From contig NZ_CP120983.1 of the NCBI RefSeq assembly GCF_030719215.1, forward strand, positions 434,001 to 498,000: 64,000 bases of DNA. Reading direction: 5' to 3'. Made by a program: the position numbers and the translations under genes. This document shows, piece after piece, positions 23,746 through 35,803 of this stretch. Source of the stretch: Streptomyces sp. Alt3. GTDB lineage: Bacteria > Actinomycetota > Actinomycetes > Streptomycetales > Streptomycetaceae. The notes beneath the pieces were generated by a model. It saw nothing but the letters and a program-made list of their open reading frames with translations. It had not been told where the DNA came from and did no database searches. Position 1 is the stretch's first letter; each line of letters begins with the position of its first letter.

Positions 23746-24072
23746 TCAACGTCCGAGTGCCTTGCGCAGCTGGTCCTTGTTCATCGACGAGCGGCCTTCC
23801 ACGTTGCGCTTCCTGGCCTCCTCGTACAGCTGATCCTTCGTCGGCCCTTGTGCTCCCTCGTGGGAACGCCGACCGCCGCGTTCGGAAGCCGACTTGGGGT
23901 CCCGGAGCGACGCCGGGCTCGCGGTCCTGGACTCCCCCGAGCGCGCCCGCTCCTTGTTGACGGTGCGCGCCGCGATCTCCTCCGCACGCTTCGTCGACGT
24001 ACCGCGCTTCTCCGCACCCTCCTTGATGTGCTCGTACTGGCGTTCCCGCTTGGAGCTTGATCCTGCCGGCAT
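23746..24072 (-). CDS. Small basic protein with Rho N-terminal-like domain
   Basis: The 108-residue protein starts MPAGSSSKRERQYEHIKEGA and is rich in Lys, Arg and Glu. Its last 35 residues (TKDQLYEEARKRNVEGRSSM then NKDQLRKALGR) form a Rho_N/HeH-type helix-extended-loop-helix, a nucleic-acid-binding fold. Related proteins are often annotated as plasmid stabilisation or general stress proteins. There is no plasmid context here. A DNA-associated stress role is the likeliest guess. Confidence 0.75.
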   Translation of the reverse strand: MPAGSSSKRERQYEHIKEGAEKRGTSTKRAEEIAARTVNKERARSGESRTASPASLRDPKSASERGGRRSHEGAQGPTKDQLYEEARKRNVEGRSSMNKDQLRKALGR

Positions 24073-24278
24073 CGCGTCTCTCCTCACTGTCGGACGGCGG
24101 TGACGCACCGCCGCACCCACCACCCCACACCCTGGCGCCTACGCACGCCGGGCGGGAGGCCCGAACGGGGCAGGGCGCGCCGCCGGGCCGGTCGCGGGGC
24201 GTGACCGTTCGAGATGCAGGCGGGCCCTCGCGCTGTTTCGCTGAGGGGGTCCGCTCCCCCACTGATGCAGGAGTGATC

Positions 24279-24470
24279 ATGAGCGTTGCAGGTGAGTCCG
24301 GCGGCCGTGTACGGCAGCTGCGAGCCAAGGCGCAGGAACTGAACGAGGCCGCGGAACGCGCCACCGATCCCGAGCAGCGGCAGCGGCTCCAGGACAAGGC
24401 CCGCCGGCTGCGGGAGCAGAGCGAGCAGGAGAGCTCCATGAACGACCGCGGCATGGACCCGATGGTGTAG
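24279..24470 (+). CDS. Small coiled-coil protein (DUF6381-like)
   Basis: The 63-residue protein is almost one amphipathic helix (LRAKAQELNEAAERATDPEQ then RQRLQDKARRLRE), a pattern I associate with Streptomyces DUF6381. GCAGGAG precedes the ATG. It diverges from the Rho_N-like gene across 206 bp. Small charged helices of this kind are often stress-induced; no biochemical function is known to me. Confidence 0.72.
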   Translation: MSVAGESGGRVRQLRAKAQELNEAAERATDPEQRQRLQDKARRLREQSEQESSMNDRGMDPMV

Positions 24471-24564
24471 GCCCGGACCACGCTGCCGGTGGTTCTCACC
24501 TGTGCGGGAGGATCACCGGCAGAAGCATGCCCACCCCACCGATCCCCACGGAGCCGTACCGCCG

Positions 24565-26982
24565 ATGTCCACCCCCCATGATCCGTACGTACGGGTGCGC
24601 GGCGCGCGCGAACACAACCTCCGCGACGTGGACGTCGACATCCCGCGCGACACGCTCGCGGTCTTCACCGGCGTCTCGGGCTCGGGAAAGTCCTCCCTGG
24701 CCTTCGGAACGATCTACGCGGAGGCCCAGCGCCGCTATTTCGAGTCCGTCGCCCCGTACGCGCGCCGGCTGATCCACCAGGTCGGGGCACCCGACGTCGG
24801 TGAGATCACCGGTCTGCCGCCCGCCGTGTCGCTGGAGCAGCGCCGGTCGGCGCCCGGAGCGCGCTCCTCGGTGGGCACGGTCACCACGCTGTCCAACTCC
24901 CTGCGCATGCTCCTCTCCCGTGCCGGTGACTACCCGCCCGGTGCGGAGCGGCTCGACTCCGACGCCTTCTCGCCGAACACGGCGGCCGGCGCGTGCCCCG
25001 AGTGCCACGGCCTGGGGCTGATCCACCGCACCACCGAGGAACTGCTCGTACCGGACCCGTCGTTGTCCGTCCGGGACGGCGCGATCGCGGCCTGGCCCGG
25101 GGCCTGGCAGGGCAAGAACCTGCGCGATGTGCTGGACGCCCTCGGGTACGACATCGAGCGTCCGTGGCGGGAGCTGGAGCCCGCTGACCGCGAGTGGATC
25201 CTGTTCACCGACGAGCAGCCGGTGGTGACGGTCCACCCGGTGCGTGACGCGGGCCGGATCCAACGCCCCTACCAGGGCACGTACATGAGCGCCCGGCGCC
25301 ATGTGATGCACACGTTCGCGGACTCCCGGAGCCGGACACTGAGAGCGAAGGTGGAGCGCTTCCTGACGAGCGCACCCTGTCCGGTGTGCGGGGGCGGCAG
25401 ACTGCGGCGGGAGGCGCTGGCGGTCACCTTCGCCGGCCGCACGATCGCCGACCTCGTGGCGCTCCCGCTGACGTCCCTCACCGAGGTGCTGCTGGAGTCG
25501 GGCGGGGGCAGCGACACCGCGCGCGTGCTGACGGCCGACCTGCTGGCCAGGATCGAGCCGGTGACGGAGCTGGGGCTCGGCTACCTCAGCCTCGACCGGA
25601 CGGCCCCCACGCTGTCCTCGGGCGAGCTGCAGCGGCTGCGGCTCGCCACCCAGCTGCGGTCGGGGCTGTTCGGTGTCGTCTACGTGCTGGACGAGCCGTC
25701 GGCGGGCCTCCACCCGGCCGACACGGAGTCGCTGCTCGGCGTCCTCGGCAGGCTCAAGGAGGCGGGGAACTCGGTGTTCGTGGTGGAGCATCAGATGGAT
25801 GTGGTGCGGCAGGCCGACTGGCTGGTGGACGTGGGCCCGCTGGCCGGCGAGCACGGGGGCCGGGTCCTGCACAGCGGGCCTCCGGCGGACCTCGCCGGGG
25901 TGGCCGGGTCCGCGACACGGCGGTTCCTCTTCGACGAGGACCCGGCGCCGGCACGCGAGCCGCGCGAGCCGTCAGGGTGGATCACCCTCGGCGGGGTGGA
26001 CCTGCACAACGTGCGCGGTGTCGACGCCGTCTTCCCGCTGGGGGTGCTGACGGCGGTCACCGGTGTGTCGGGATCCGGCAAGTCCACCCTCGTCGGACAG
26101 GTCCTGGCCGGCGTGCTCGCCGACCGGCGGTCCGCCGAGTCCGCGACGGCGCCGGTGACGCGGGGCTGCGCGTCGGCGCAGGGCCTGGACGCGGTGGACC
26201 GCCTCGTACAGGTCGACCAGCGGCCCATCGGCCGTACGCCCCGCTCCAACCTGGCCACCTACACGGGTCTGTTCGACGTCGTACGCAAGCTCTTCGCGGA
26301 GACGGAGACGGCACGGGCCCGGAAGTACCGGGCGGGCAGGTTCTCGTTCAATGTGGCGGGCGGGCGGTGCGAGACCTGCCAGGGCGAGGGGTTCGTCTCG
26401 GTCGAGCTGCTCTTCCTGCCCAGTACGTACACACCCTGCCCGGACTGTCACGGTGCGCGCTACAACCCGGCGACCCTGGAGGTCACCTTGCGCGGTCTCA
26501 CGATCGCCGAGGTGCTGGACCTGACGGTGGAGGCGGCGGCCGGCTTCCTGGCGGGGACCCCGGCGGCCGAGCGCAGTCTGCGTGCCCTGCTCGACGTCGG
26601 GCTCGGCTATCTGCGCCTGGGGCAGCCGGCGACGGAGCTGTCGGGCGGTGAGGCGCAGCGGATCAAGCTCGCCACGGAGCTCCAGCGCGCCCGCCGGGGG
26701 CACACCCTCTATCTGCTGGACGAGCCGACGACGGGCCTGCACCCCGCCGATGTGGAGGTGCTGATGCGGCAGTTGCACGGCCTGGTGGACGCGGGGAACT
26801 CGGTGGTGGTCGTGGAGCACGACATGGCGGTGGTGGCCGGTGCGGACCGGGTCCTCGACATGGGGCCAGGAGGCGGGGACCGGGGCGGGCGGATCGTCGC
26901 CACCGGCACGCCGCGGGAGGTCGCACGCGCGGCGGGGAGCCGTACGGCCGCTTACCTGGCGAAGGCGTTGCGGACGGGCTGA
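24565..26982 (+). CDS. UvrA2, class II excinuclease ABC subunit A-like ATPase
   Basis: The 805-residue protein has two ABC ATPase modules: Walker [10 protein letters not shown] (residues 36-44) and GVSGSGKST near 515, ABC signatures LSSGELQRL and LSGGEAQRI, and [12 protein letters not shown]. Cysteine motifs [21 protein letters not shown] and CPDCHG mark the zinc modules. It is about 150 residues shorter than UvrA1 and seems to lack the UvrB-binding insertion, as in UvrA2 proteins tied to DNA-binding drug resistance. ATG 24565 is preferred over 24502. Confidence 0.87.
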   Translation: MSTPHDPYVRVRGAREHNLRDVDVDIPRDTLAVFTGVSGSGKSSLAFGTIYAEAQRRYFESVAPYARRLIHQVGAPDVGEITGLPPAVSLEQRRSAPGARSSVGTVTTLSNSLRMLLSRAGDYPPGAERLDSDAFSPNTAAGACPECHGLGLIHRTTEELLVPDPSLSVRDGAIAAWPGAWQGKNLRDVLDALGYDIERPWRELEPADREWILFTDEQPVVTVHPVRDAGRIQRPYQGTYMSARRHVMHTFADSRSRTLRAKVERFLTSAPCPVCGGGRLRREALAVTFAGRTIADLVALPLTSLTEVLLESGGGSDTARVLTADLLARIEPVTELGLGYLSLDRTAPTLSSGELQRLRLATQLRSGLFGVVYVLDEPSAGLHPADTESLLGVLGRLKEAGNSVFVVEHQMDVVRQADWLVDVGPLAGEHGGRVLHSGPPADLAGVAGSATRRFLFDEDPAPAREPREPSGWITLGGVDLHNVRGVDAVFPLGVLTAVTGVSGSGKSTLVGQVLAGVLADRRSAESATAPVTRGCASAQGLDAVDRLVQVDQRPIGRTPRSNLATYTGLFDVVRKLFAETETARARKYRAGRFSFNVAGGRCETCQGEGFVSVELLFLPSTYTPCPDCHGARYNPATLEVTLRGLTIAEVLDLTVEAAAGFLAGTPAAERSLRALLDVGLGYLRLGQPATELSGGEAQRIKLATELQRARRGHTLYLLDEPTTGLHPADVEVLMRQLHGLVDAGNSVVVVEHDMAVVAGADRVLDMGPGGGDRGGRIVATGTPREVARAAGSRTAAYLAKALRTG

Positions 26983-27004
26983 CTCCCCGCGACGGGCGGC
27001 CGGT

Positions 27005-27747
27005 TCAGCGGCGCACCTTGCGGTTGGCGCGCAGCCACTCCTTGTTCATCGCGGTGATCGAGGGCAGCGGGATGCCCTTGGGGCAGGCCGTGGCGCATTC
27101 ACCGGTCAGGGTGCAGCCGCCGAACCCCTCGTCGTCCATGGTGGCGACCATGTCGAGCACCCGGGTCTCCCGCTCGGGCGCGCCCTGGGGAAGAACGTTG
27201 AGGTGGTTGATCTTGGCCGAGGTGAAGAGCATCGCCGAGCCGTTCGGGCAGGCGGCCACACAGGCGCCGCAGCCGATGCACTCGGCGTGCTCGAAGGCCG
27301 AGTCCGCGTCCGGCTTGGGCACCGGGGTGGCGTGCGCGTCGGGCGCGGTGCCGGTGGGCGCAGAGATGTATCCGCCGGCCTGGATGATCCTGTCGAAGGA
27401 GGAGCGGTCGACGACGAGGTCCTTGACGACCGGGAAGGCCGAGGCGCGCCACGGTTCGATGTCGATCGTGTCGCCGTCGTCGAAGGACCGCATGTGGAGC
27501 TGGCAGGTGGTGGTCCGCTCCGGGCCGTGGGCGTCGCCGTTGATGACGAGGCTGCACGCGCCGCAGATGCCTTCGCGGCAGTCGTGGTCGAAGGCGACGG
27601 GCTCGTCCCCGCCGAGGATGAGTTCCTCGTTGAGGGTGTCGAGCATCTCCAGGAACGACATGTCCTGGGAGATGCCGTCGACTTCGTAGGTGGCCATGGC
27701 GCCGGGCGCCTCGGCGTTCTGCTGGCGCCAGACGCGCAGGGTGAGCT

Positions 27748-27751
<4 letters not shown>
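27005..27751 (-). CDS. sdhB: SdhB, succinate dehydrogenase/fumarate reductase iron-sulfur subunit
   Basis: The 248-residue protein carries the [2Fe-2S] site [16 protein letters not shown] and ferredoxin-like clusters [15 protein letters not shown] and [15 protein letters not shown], in the three-subunit (b558-type) family order. It passes electrons from SdhA to heme b and menaquinone in the membrane. The start overlaps the sdhA stop by ATGA. It is the last gene of the sdhCAB operon. Confidence 0.93.
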
Positions 27752-29706
<1,955 letters not shown>

Positions 29707-29707
29707 G

Positions 29708-30415
29708 TCAGCTCACCACTCCGGTCATCACTGCGACGGGCACGGAGACGAAGCCGGCCGTCAGCACCACTGCGAGGACGTTGGCGAGGGTCTTCAGGAC
29801 GCGGTCCCGGGTGGCGCTGCCCACGCCGAGGGTCTGCGCCGCGCTCCAGAACCCGTGCTGGACGTGCAGGCCCAGGGCGAGCACGGCGACGATGTAGATG
29901 ACGTTGCCGTACCAGGTCGAGAAGGTGTCGAGCACGTTCTGGTAGGGGTGCCCGGACTGGAATCCGCCGCTGTGCACCGTGCCCGTCGTGAGGTCCAGGA
30001 TGTGCCAGACGATGAACAGCGCGAGGATGACGCCGCCGTAGCGCATGGTGCGCGTGGCGTAGCTGGAGCGCGCCTTCCTGTGGACGTACGCCGTGGGGCG
30101 TGCCCTGAGGTCGCGGCGGCTCAGCTGGTAGGCGGAGACTGCGTGCAGGACGACGGCCGCGACGAGGACCACGCGGACGATCCACAGGGCCCACTCGTAG
30201 TGCAGGAAGGGCTCGCCGAGGGTCCGGAGCCAGTGCGCGTAGTGGTTGAACTCGTCGGATCCGAAGAAGATCTTCAGGTTGCCCAGCATGTGGACGACCA
30301 GATAACCGAGCATGATCAGGCCGCTCACAGCCATGATCGTCTTCTTGCCGACGGACGAGTCCCAGAGCGTACGCGTCATGGACGGCCGTCGGTCCGTCCG
30401 CATTGCCAATGCCAT
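29708..30415 (-). CDS. sdhC: SdhC, cytochrome b558 membrane anchor
   Basis: A protein of about 235 residues with five predicted membrane segments (e.g. [57 protein letters not shown]). Histidines in [23 protein letters not shown] and [10 protein letters not shown] are candidate heme ligands. This single diheme anchor defines the b558-type complex. Start choice is weak: ATG 30415, 30403 and 30379 lack good ribosome sites. It diverges from a LysR gene with a LysR box between them. Confidence 0.88.
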   Translation of the reverse strand: MALAMRTDRRPSMTRTLWDSSVGKKTIMAVSGLIMLGYLVVHMLGNLKIFFGSDEFNHYAHWLRTLGEPFLHYEWALWIVRVVLVAAVVLHAVSAYQLSRRDLRARPTAYVHRKARSSYATRTMRYGGVILALFIVWHILDLTTGTVHSGGFQSGHPYQNVLDTFSTWYGNVIYIVAVLALGLHVQHGFWSAAQTLGVGSATRDRVLKTLANVLAVVLTAGFVSVPVAVMTGVVS

Positions 30416-30474
30416 GGACACGACGCTAGAGGGGGAGGGCATCATCAGTCCAAGACATGAAACGACTCATCTCC

Positions 30475-30489
30475 ATAGGCATCGACTAT
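30475..30489. promoter_or_regulatory. LysR-type box between sdhC and lysR
   Basis: ATAG-GCATCGA-CTAT is a perfect ATAG/CTAT dyad with T-N11-A spacing in the 96-bp divergent region, 23 bp before the LysR start. A second CTATCG follows. It predicts that the LysR protein controls itself and sdhCAB. Confidence 0.55.
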
Positions 30490-30511
30490 CGCGTCCGCTA
30501 TCGTCGTCGCC

Positions 30512-31444
30512 ATGCACTTCCAGCAGCTCGCCTACTTCGTCGCCGTCGCCGAGGCCAGGCACTTCACCCGGGCCGCCGAGGAGGTGCACGTGTCGCAGCC
30601 CTCCCTCTCCCAGCAGATCAAGGCGCTGGAGAACGAGCTGGGTGCCGAGTTGTTCAGCCGTGCGCGCGGCAACATCGCGCTGACGGACGCGGGTGAGGCC
30701 CTGCTGCCACTCGCCCGCAGGATCCTGGCCGACGCGGACACCGCACGGCACGAGGTGCAGGAGCTGGTCCAACTGCGCCGGGGGCGGATCAGGCTCGGTG
30801 CCACCCCGAGCGTCTGCACCGGCCTGCTGCCCGACGTACTGCGCGCCTTCCACGGAGCCCACCCCGGGATCCAGCTCCTCATCGAGGAGGGAGGCTCCCA
30901 CGACCTCGTACGGCAGCTGGCCCGGGGCGCGCTGGACCTCGCGCTGCTCGTGCTTCCGCTGCCCGCCGCCTCCCCCGCTCTGACCACGGTGGAGCTGCTG
31001 CACGAGGACCTGGTGGTGGTGTCGTCGGCGTCCCGGCCTGCACCCGGACGGAAGGGCTCCGTACGCGTCGCCGATCTCGAGAACGAGCCACTGGTGATGT
31101 TCCGGCACGGCTACGACCTGCGTGAGCTGACCGTCGCCGCGTGCCGGGCGGAGGGCTTCGAGCCGTCGTTCACGGTGGAGGGCGGCGAGATGGACGCCGT
31201 ACTCGGCTTCGTGCGGGCGGGTCTCGGCATCGCCGTCGTGCCGCGCATGGTCGCCGTACGGGCCGGCCAGGACCTGCGCACGACACCGCTGGCCTCGCCG
31301 GGTCTGAGGCGCACGATCGCACTGGCACACCGCAGCGACGTCGAACCGCCGCGTGCGGCGCGCGAACTGCAGCGGATGCTCCTCGGCGCCGGGCCGCCCG
31401 CCATGTCCTCAGCCGCCGACGGGCCCCGCCCGGCCGACGGCTGA
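30512..31444 (+). CDS. LysR-family regulator divergent from sdhCAB
   Basis: The 310-residue protein has the canonical HTH (FTRAAEEVHVSQPSLSQQIK, about residues 18-37) and a CysB-like effector domain with ATPSVCTGLLPDVL and GGEMDAVLGFVRAGLGIAVV. The ATG is at 30512. The divergent position and the dyad upstream suggest it tunes succinate dehydrogenase to a carbon or redox signal. The last 15 residues are disordered. It converges with rmdA after an 11-nt gap. Confidence 0.88.
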   Translation: MHFQQLAYFVAVAEARHFTRAAEEVHVSQPSLSQQIKALENELGAELFSRARGNIALTDAGEALLPLARRILADADTARHEVQELVQLRRGRIRLGATPSVCTGLLPDVLRAFHGAHPGIQLLIEEGGSHDLVRQLARGALDLALLVLPLPAASPALTTVELLHEDLVVVSSASRPAPGRKGSVRVADLENEPLVMFRHGYDLRELTVAACRAEGFEPSFTVEGGEMDAVLGFVRAGLGIAVVPRMVAVRAGQDLRTTPLASPGLRRTIALAHRSDVEPPRAARELQRMLLGAGPPAMSSAADGPRPADG

Positions 31445-31454
31445 GGACGGCCCG

Positions 31455-33629
31455 TCAGACGGCGTCCGCGAGCAGCAGCGAGTGGATGCGGTCGGGTGCG
31501 CCCGGTCTCGCGTAGTACCAGCCCTGTGCGGTGTCACAGCCGATCCGCCGCAGCTGCTCGGCCTGGGCACCGGTCTCGACACCCTCCACCGTGACCGCGA
31601 GGTCCAGGCTGTGGGCGAGCGACACGATGCCCTCGACGATCTTCAGGTCCACCGGGTCGGCCGGGTGATGCTGCATGCCCTGGGTGAAGGAACGATCCAG
31701 CTTGAGCACGCTCACCGGCAGTCGGCGCAGGTTAGCCAGATTCGAGTAACCGGTCCCGAAGTCGTCCAGCGCGATGTCGACGCCCATCTCCGCCAGCTGC
31801 CGGAGCGGCTTCAGCAGGTCGTCGTCCGCGCCGATCAGCGCGGACTCGGTCACCTCCAGGCAGAGGGCTCCGGGCTCCAGACCGGAGCGTTCCAGTACGT
31901 CGACGGTCTCCGCGACCAGATTCGGATGGTGCAGCTGGGTCGGTGAGAGGTTGACGTTGATCCGCAGGGGGCCGCCGTCGGTGTGCCGTTCCTGCCAGAA
32001 GTTCGCCTGCCGCACGGACTCCTCCAGGACCCAGCGTCCGAGCGGCACGATCAGTCCGGTGTGCTCGGCCAGCGGGATGAACCGGTCCGGACCGAGGACC
32101 CCGTGCTGCGGATGGCACCAGCGCACCAGCGCCTCGGCACCGTGCACGCTGCCGTCCCCGAGGTGGACCAGCGGCTGGTACTCGATGAAGAACTCGCCGC
32201 GGTCCAGAGCGGTGGGCAGCGCCGTGGTCAGTCCGTGCCGGGTGATGGCCCGGGCGTCGGCCTCGGCGTCCGCGAGCGCGAAGCGGTTCCCGCCCGCCGC
32301 CTTGGCCCGGTACATCGTGATGTCGGCACTGCGCAGCACCTCGGCGGGGGTGCGTTCACCCGACGGGCCTTCGACGACGCCGATGGATCCGCGTACGGTC
32401 AGCTCCCGGCCGTCGAGACGCACGGGCGTGGCGAGAGCCAGGAGGATGCGCCCGGCCAGCTCGTGGACCTCGTCCTCGGTGCGCGGCCCGGTCGTGAGGG
32501 CGACGAACTCGTCGCCGCCGAGCCTGGCGACCATCTCGCCCGGAGCCGTCGCGCAGCTCTGCAGCCGGTCCGCGACCTCGACCAGGAGCCGGTCCCCCGC
32601 CGCGTGGCCCAGACTGTCGTTGATGGCCTTGAAGCCGTCCAGGTCGAGGTAGCAGAGCCCGAACCGCATACCCTCCCTGGGCGCGAGCGCCTTCTCCAGA
32701 CGCTCGAAGAACAGCGTCCGGTTGGGCAGGCCGGTGAGCGCGTCGTGGGTGGCCTCGTAGCGCAGACGCAGATTGAGCAGCCGCCGCTCGGTGGTGTCCT
32801 CCAGCAGGGCGAGCTGGTACTCCGGGCGGCCCTCCGCGTCCCGCAGCAGGGACACCGTGAGGTTGGTCCACAGGACGGTGCCGTCGTTGCGGTAGTACGG
32901 CTTCTCGACGCTGTAGTGCTCGCGCTCGCCGCGTACCAGTTCGTCGTAGTACTTCCAGACCTGCGGCGAGTCCTCGGGGTGCACCCACTCGTTCACCTTG
33001 TGGCTGCGGACGTGGTTCTCCAGACCGCCGAACATCCTGGTCAGGGTGTCGTTGATCTCCAGGATGTTCCCTTCGAGATCCGCGATGCCGATCCCGACGG
33101 CCGCGTCCTTGAAGACGGCGCGGAAGCGTGCCTCGGTGGCGTGCAGCGCCTGTTCGGCGTGCGAACGGGCGGTGAGCGCCGAGCGGGCGATGGCCTCCTG
33201 CTCCGCGAGCGTCCGTTCGCGCAGCGCCTGGGTGAAACCGCCGGCGAGAGCGTGCTGGATCCGGGCGCAGCGGGCCCTGCTGTCCTCGGTCGACAGCTCC
33301 ACCGGACCGTTGCCGCCGCAGTAGAGGACCAGATAGGAGTCGACGACGCCGAGCGTGGAACTCAGTGCGTCGGGGTCCGTGCAGTGGGCGGCGACGAGCC
33401 CGGCTCCCACGCGGTGCGCCGGGGCGGCGTCGAAGACCCGTCTGTGCAGGATGTCGCTGAGCTCCCGGGCGAGCGGAAGCAGATGCTCCTCGAACTCCGG
33501 GCGGGTCAGGGAGGTGGCCGTGGACGGGAAGATCGCCCGGCTCCAGATGGTGGCGAATCTCCGGAGCCGGCCCTCGGGACCGTCGGGTTCCGCGTCCGGG
33601 GCGCCGGACGACTGGGAGGGGATGCTCAC
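31455..33629 (-). CDS. rmdA: RmdA-like GGDEF-EAL c-di-GMP enzyme with PAS domain
   Basis: The 724-residue protein has an N-terminal unassigned region, a PAS/PAC domain (about 165-285), GGDEF (RLGGDEFVAL, 371-375 intact) and EAL (GAEALVRW, 499-501, with NVNLSP, LEVTES, DDFGTGYS and EGVET). Both active sites look complete, so it could make and degrade c-di-GMP. Domain order and neighbours match RmdA of S. coelicolor (SCO0928, recalled), which affects aerial development. GTG 33629 overlaps the methyltransferase stop by GTGA, so they are coupled. Confidence 0.87.
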   Translation of the reverse strand: MSIPSQSSGAPDAEPDGPEGRLRRFATIWSRAIFPSTATSLTRPEFEEHLLPLARELSDILHRRVFDAAPAHRVGAGLVAAHCTDPDALSSTLGVVDSYLVLYCGGNGPVELSTEDSRARCARIQHALAGGFTQALRERTLAEQEAIARSALTARSHAEQALHATEARFRAVFKDAAVGIGIADLEGNILEINDTLTRMFGGLENHVRSHKVNEWVHPEDSPQVWKYYDELVRGEREHYSVEKPYYRNDGTVLWTNLTVSLLRDAEGRPEYQLALLEDTTERRLLNLRLRYEATHDALTGLPNRTLFFERLEKALAPREGMRFGLCYLDLDGFKAINDSLGHAAGDRLLVEVADRLQSCATAPGEMVARLGGDEFVALTTGPRTEDEVHELAGRILLALATPVRLDGRELTVRGSIGVVEGPSGERTPAEVLRSADITMYRAKAAGGNRFALADAEADARAITRHGLTTALPTALDRGEFFIEYQPLVHLGDGSVHGAEALVRWCHPQHGVLGPDRFIPLAEHTGLIVPLGRWVLEESVRQANFWQERHTDGGPLRINVNLSPTQLHHPNLVAETVDVLERSGLEPGALCLEVTESALIGADDDLLKPLRQLAEMGVDIALDDFGTGYSNLANLRRLPVSVLKLDRSFTQGMQHHPADPVDLKIVEGIVSLAHSLDLAVTVEGVETGAQAEQLRRIGCDTAQGWYYARPGAPDRIHSLLLADAV

Positions 33630-34444
33630 GCCTTGCGCCCCACCCCGGCGAAGCCCGAATAGGTGAACGGGTCTTCCTGTGCGAGTGCCTCGGGGGATTC
33701 GGGGCGCCACTCGGGCATCGCGACGAGGCCCGGGTCGACCATCTCGTACCCCTCGAAGAACCGGCCGATCTCCTTGCGCGTACGCATGATCAGCGGGTTG
33801 CGGATGGTGCGGTAGACACCGACCGTCCCACCCGCCTCCTCCTGGGGGAGCGGGATGCCCTCGTAGGAGGCGTGGGTCAGGACCAGCAGGCTGCCGGGCG
33901 CGAGCGCGTCGCGCAGTTCCGCGACCGCCTCGTACGGGTTGTCGGCGTCCTCGATGAAGTGGAGCACTGCCACCAGGAGCAGCGCCACCGGCTTGTCCAG
34001 GTCGAGGAGGGCGTTGATCTCCGGGTTCTCCAGGATGTCCTTGGGCTTGCGGAGGTCCGCGGCGGCTATGACGGCCCGCTCGTTGCCCTCCAGGACCGCC
34101 TGGCTGTGTGCGACCGCGACCGAGTCGTGGTCGACATAGGCGATCCGGGACTCGGGGTCGGCCGCCTGGGCGACTTCGTGAACATTGCCGAAGGTCGGGA
34201 TGCCGGAACCGATGTCCAGGAACTGATTGACGCCCAGAGTGGTGGCATGGTGCACGGCCCGCCGCATAAAGGCACGATTCGCCTGCATGACCTTGGGCAG
34301 CCCCGGCATGAACTCCATGGCCTTACGGGCCGCTTCCCTGTCCACCTCGAAATTGTGCGAACCGCCCAGATAGAAGTCGTACATGCGAGACACGCTCGGC
34401 ACCGAGATGTCTATGCCCTGCGGTGCCCAGGCGGGACGCTCCAT
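33626..34444 (-). CDS. DUF574-type SAM-dependent methyltransferase
   Basis: The 272-residue protein matches the actinobacterial S-adenosylmethionine methyltransferase family PF04672: PSVSRMYDFYLGGSHNFEVD, VNQFLDIGSGIPT, YVDHDSVAVAHSQ and ALLLVAVLHFIED. ATG 34444 is preferred because TTGGAG lies 6 nt upstream; ATG 34459 lacks a site. These genes are abundant in Streptomyces and often lie in regulatory conservons, with unknown substrates. Translational coupling to rmdA is notable. Confidence 0.88.
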   Translation of the reverse strand: MERPAWAPQGIDISVPSVSRMYDFYLGGSHNFEVDREAARKAMEFMPGLPKVMQANRAFMRRAVHHATTLGVNQFLDIGSGIPTFGNVHEVAQAADPESRIAYVDHDSVAVAHSQAVLEGNERAVIAAADLRKPKDILENPEINALLDLDKPVALLLVAVLHFIEDADNPYEAVAELRDALAPGSLLVLTHASYEGIPLPQEEAGGTVGVYRTIRNPLIMRTRKEIGRFFEGYEMVDPGLVAMPEWRPESPEALAQEDPFTYSGFAGVGRKA

Positions 34445-34586
34445 CGATGTCTCCAACAAGTCGCCACGGCGATCCGGCCATGTTCATGGTCAGTGTTGAC
34501 CAGAGGCTACTGATCGACCGCCAAGAGAGCGAGTGGAAACGGAAATTAGAGATCCGTTATTGGTCACACATCGGAGGCATGCGCGA

Positions 34587-34626
34587 CCGGTCCGTCGCTG
34601 CGTGTGCGCATTCGGCGACGGACCGG
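34587..34626. terminator. Terminator after the COG4315 lipoprotein gene
   Basis: CCGGTCCGTCGC and GCGACGGACCGG form a perfect 12-bp stem with a 16-nt loop, 23 nt beyond the stop of the minus-strand lipoprotein gene at 34650. Confidence 0.65.
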
Positions 34627-34649
34627 AACCACCGGGCTTCTCCAGGGTG

Positions 34650-35609
34650 CTACTTGGGGGCCCCGACGAGCTTCGCGTCGGGCGATACGGCGTACCATGT
34701 GCCCCCGACCCCTTGGCCGTTGGTGTCTCCCGGCTCCGAGTCACCGGAGAAGGTGTAGAGGGGCCAGCAGTCGAGCGACTGCTGCTGGATGCCGTCCGGC
34801 CGGTCGAAGGTGACGAATCCCTTCGTGGTGACACCGTCGACGTCATTCTTCGGGACCGGCGGGACGACCGGCCACTTCTTGAGGCAGTCACCCGTGCACG
34901 CGGACTTCATCGGCCAGGCGGAGTCCTTCTTGAACCGGTAAACCGTCATACCGCGCTTGTCGACGACTATGTCGCCGAGTTCCGGATCCCTGCGGACCGA
35001 AAGTCCGGCGAGGCCGGCCTGCTCTCCGGCGGAGGGACCGTCCGCGTTCACCGCCGCTTTCTTTCCGTCCGGAGCGGCCGCGAACCATGTTCCCCCGACA
35101 CCCTGCCCCTTCGCGTCGCCGGGTCCGGTGTCCTCGGCGTAGCGGTACATCGGCCAGCCGGCGACGGTCAGCTGTTTCGTTCCGTCACCCCTCGTGACCT
35201 CGCCGATCAGTGACGCATCGGTCCCCGCGGCGGCCTCGGCGTCCTGTGCGGGCACCGCCGGCCAGGCCTTCGCACAGTCGCCCTCGCAATTCGAGGCGGG
35301 CGGTTCGGCCGTGTCCTTGTCGAACCGGTAGAGCGTGAAGCCCTCGCTGTCGGTCAGCACCTCGCCCAGCTTCTTGCTGTCCCACACGGCGAGTTGTCCG
35401 GCCTCCTTCGCCGAGGCGCCCGCGGCCGCGTCGGAGCCGTAGCCGCCGTCCGAACCGTAGCCGCCGTCGGCCGGCTGCTGTGCGGGGGCGGCGTTCCCCA
35501 CGGCCTGACCGTTGGGGGACTGGACGCCCTTCTCCTGACCGCACGCCGTCGTCAGCGCCAACAGGGCCGCCGCCGTCACCGCGAGCGAGGCGTTCCGCCA
35601 GGTATTCAT
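34650..35609 (-). CDS. Secreted lipoprotein with two Lipoprotein_15 (COG4315) repeat units
   Basis: The 319-residue protein has a lipoprotein signal (ALLALTTAC, lipid Cys23), a Gly/Tyr/Ser linker (GGYGSDGGYGSD) and two copies of a two-repeat module. Each module contains a GFTLYRFDKD-like strand (GFTLYRFDKDTAEP; GMTVYRFKKDSAWP), a CxGDCxKxWP site (CEGDCAKAWP; CTGDCLKKWP) and a QGVGGTW(F/Y)A end. Paired cysteines suggest disulfides outside the membrane. COG4315 lipoproteins are of unknown function; redox or heme-related roles have been guessed. It begins the surface-protein region. Confidence 0.85.
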   Translation of the reverse strand: MNTWRNASLAVTAAALLALTTACGQEKGVQSPNGQAVGNAAPAQQPADGGYGSDGGYGSDAAAGASAKEAGQLAVWDSKKLGEVLTDSEGFTLYRFDKDTAEPPASNCEGDCAKAWPAVPAQDAEAAAGTDASLIGEVTRGDGTKQLTVAGWPMYRYAEDTGPGDAKGQGVGGTWFAAAPDGKKAAVNADGPSAGEQAGLAGLSVRRDPELGDIVVDKRGMTVYRFKKDSAWPMKSACTGDCLKKWPVVPPVPKNDVDGVTTKGFVTFDRPDGIQQQSLDCWPLYTFSGDSEPGDTNGQGVGGTWYAVSPDAKLVGAPK

Positions 35610-35803
35610 GTCGACTCCCGTTGTCCTTCTGTCGTCCGGGACGCGAGTCCGCGTCTTTCGTGGCCCTAGGTACGGCAGGGCGGTGCCCCGGCGTTCAACG
35701 GAAGCCGGGACAAGTTTCGACGGGCGTAAACATGAATTGCCGAATGTCCCCTCCATCAGGCGAATCAGCTGCCCGCACCGCGTGTCCGGCGGCTGCGGGG
35801 AAC

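Noticed and set aside
23746..24072. A plasmid-borne stabilisation system
   Set aside because: The Rho_N-like protein is often labelled so, but there is no partner gene, replication gene or other plasmid signature.
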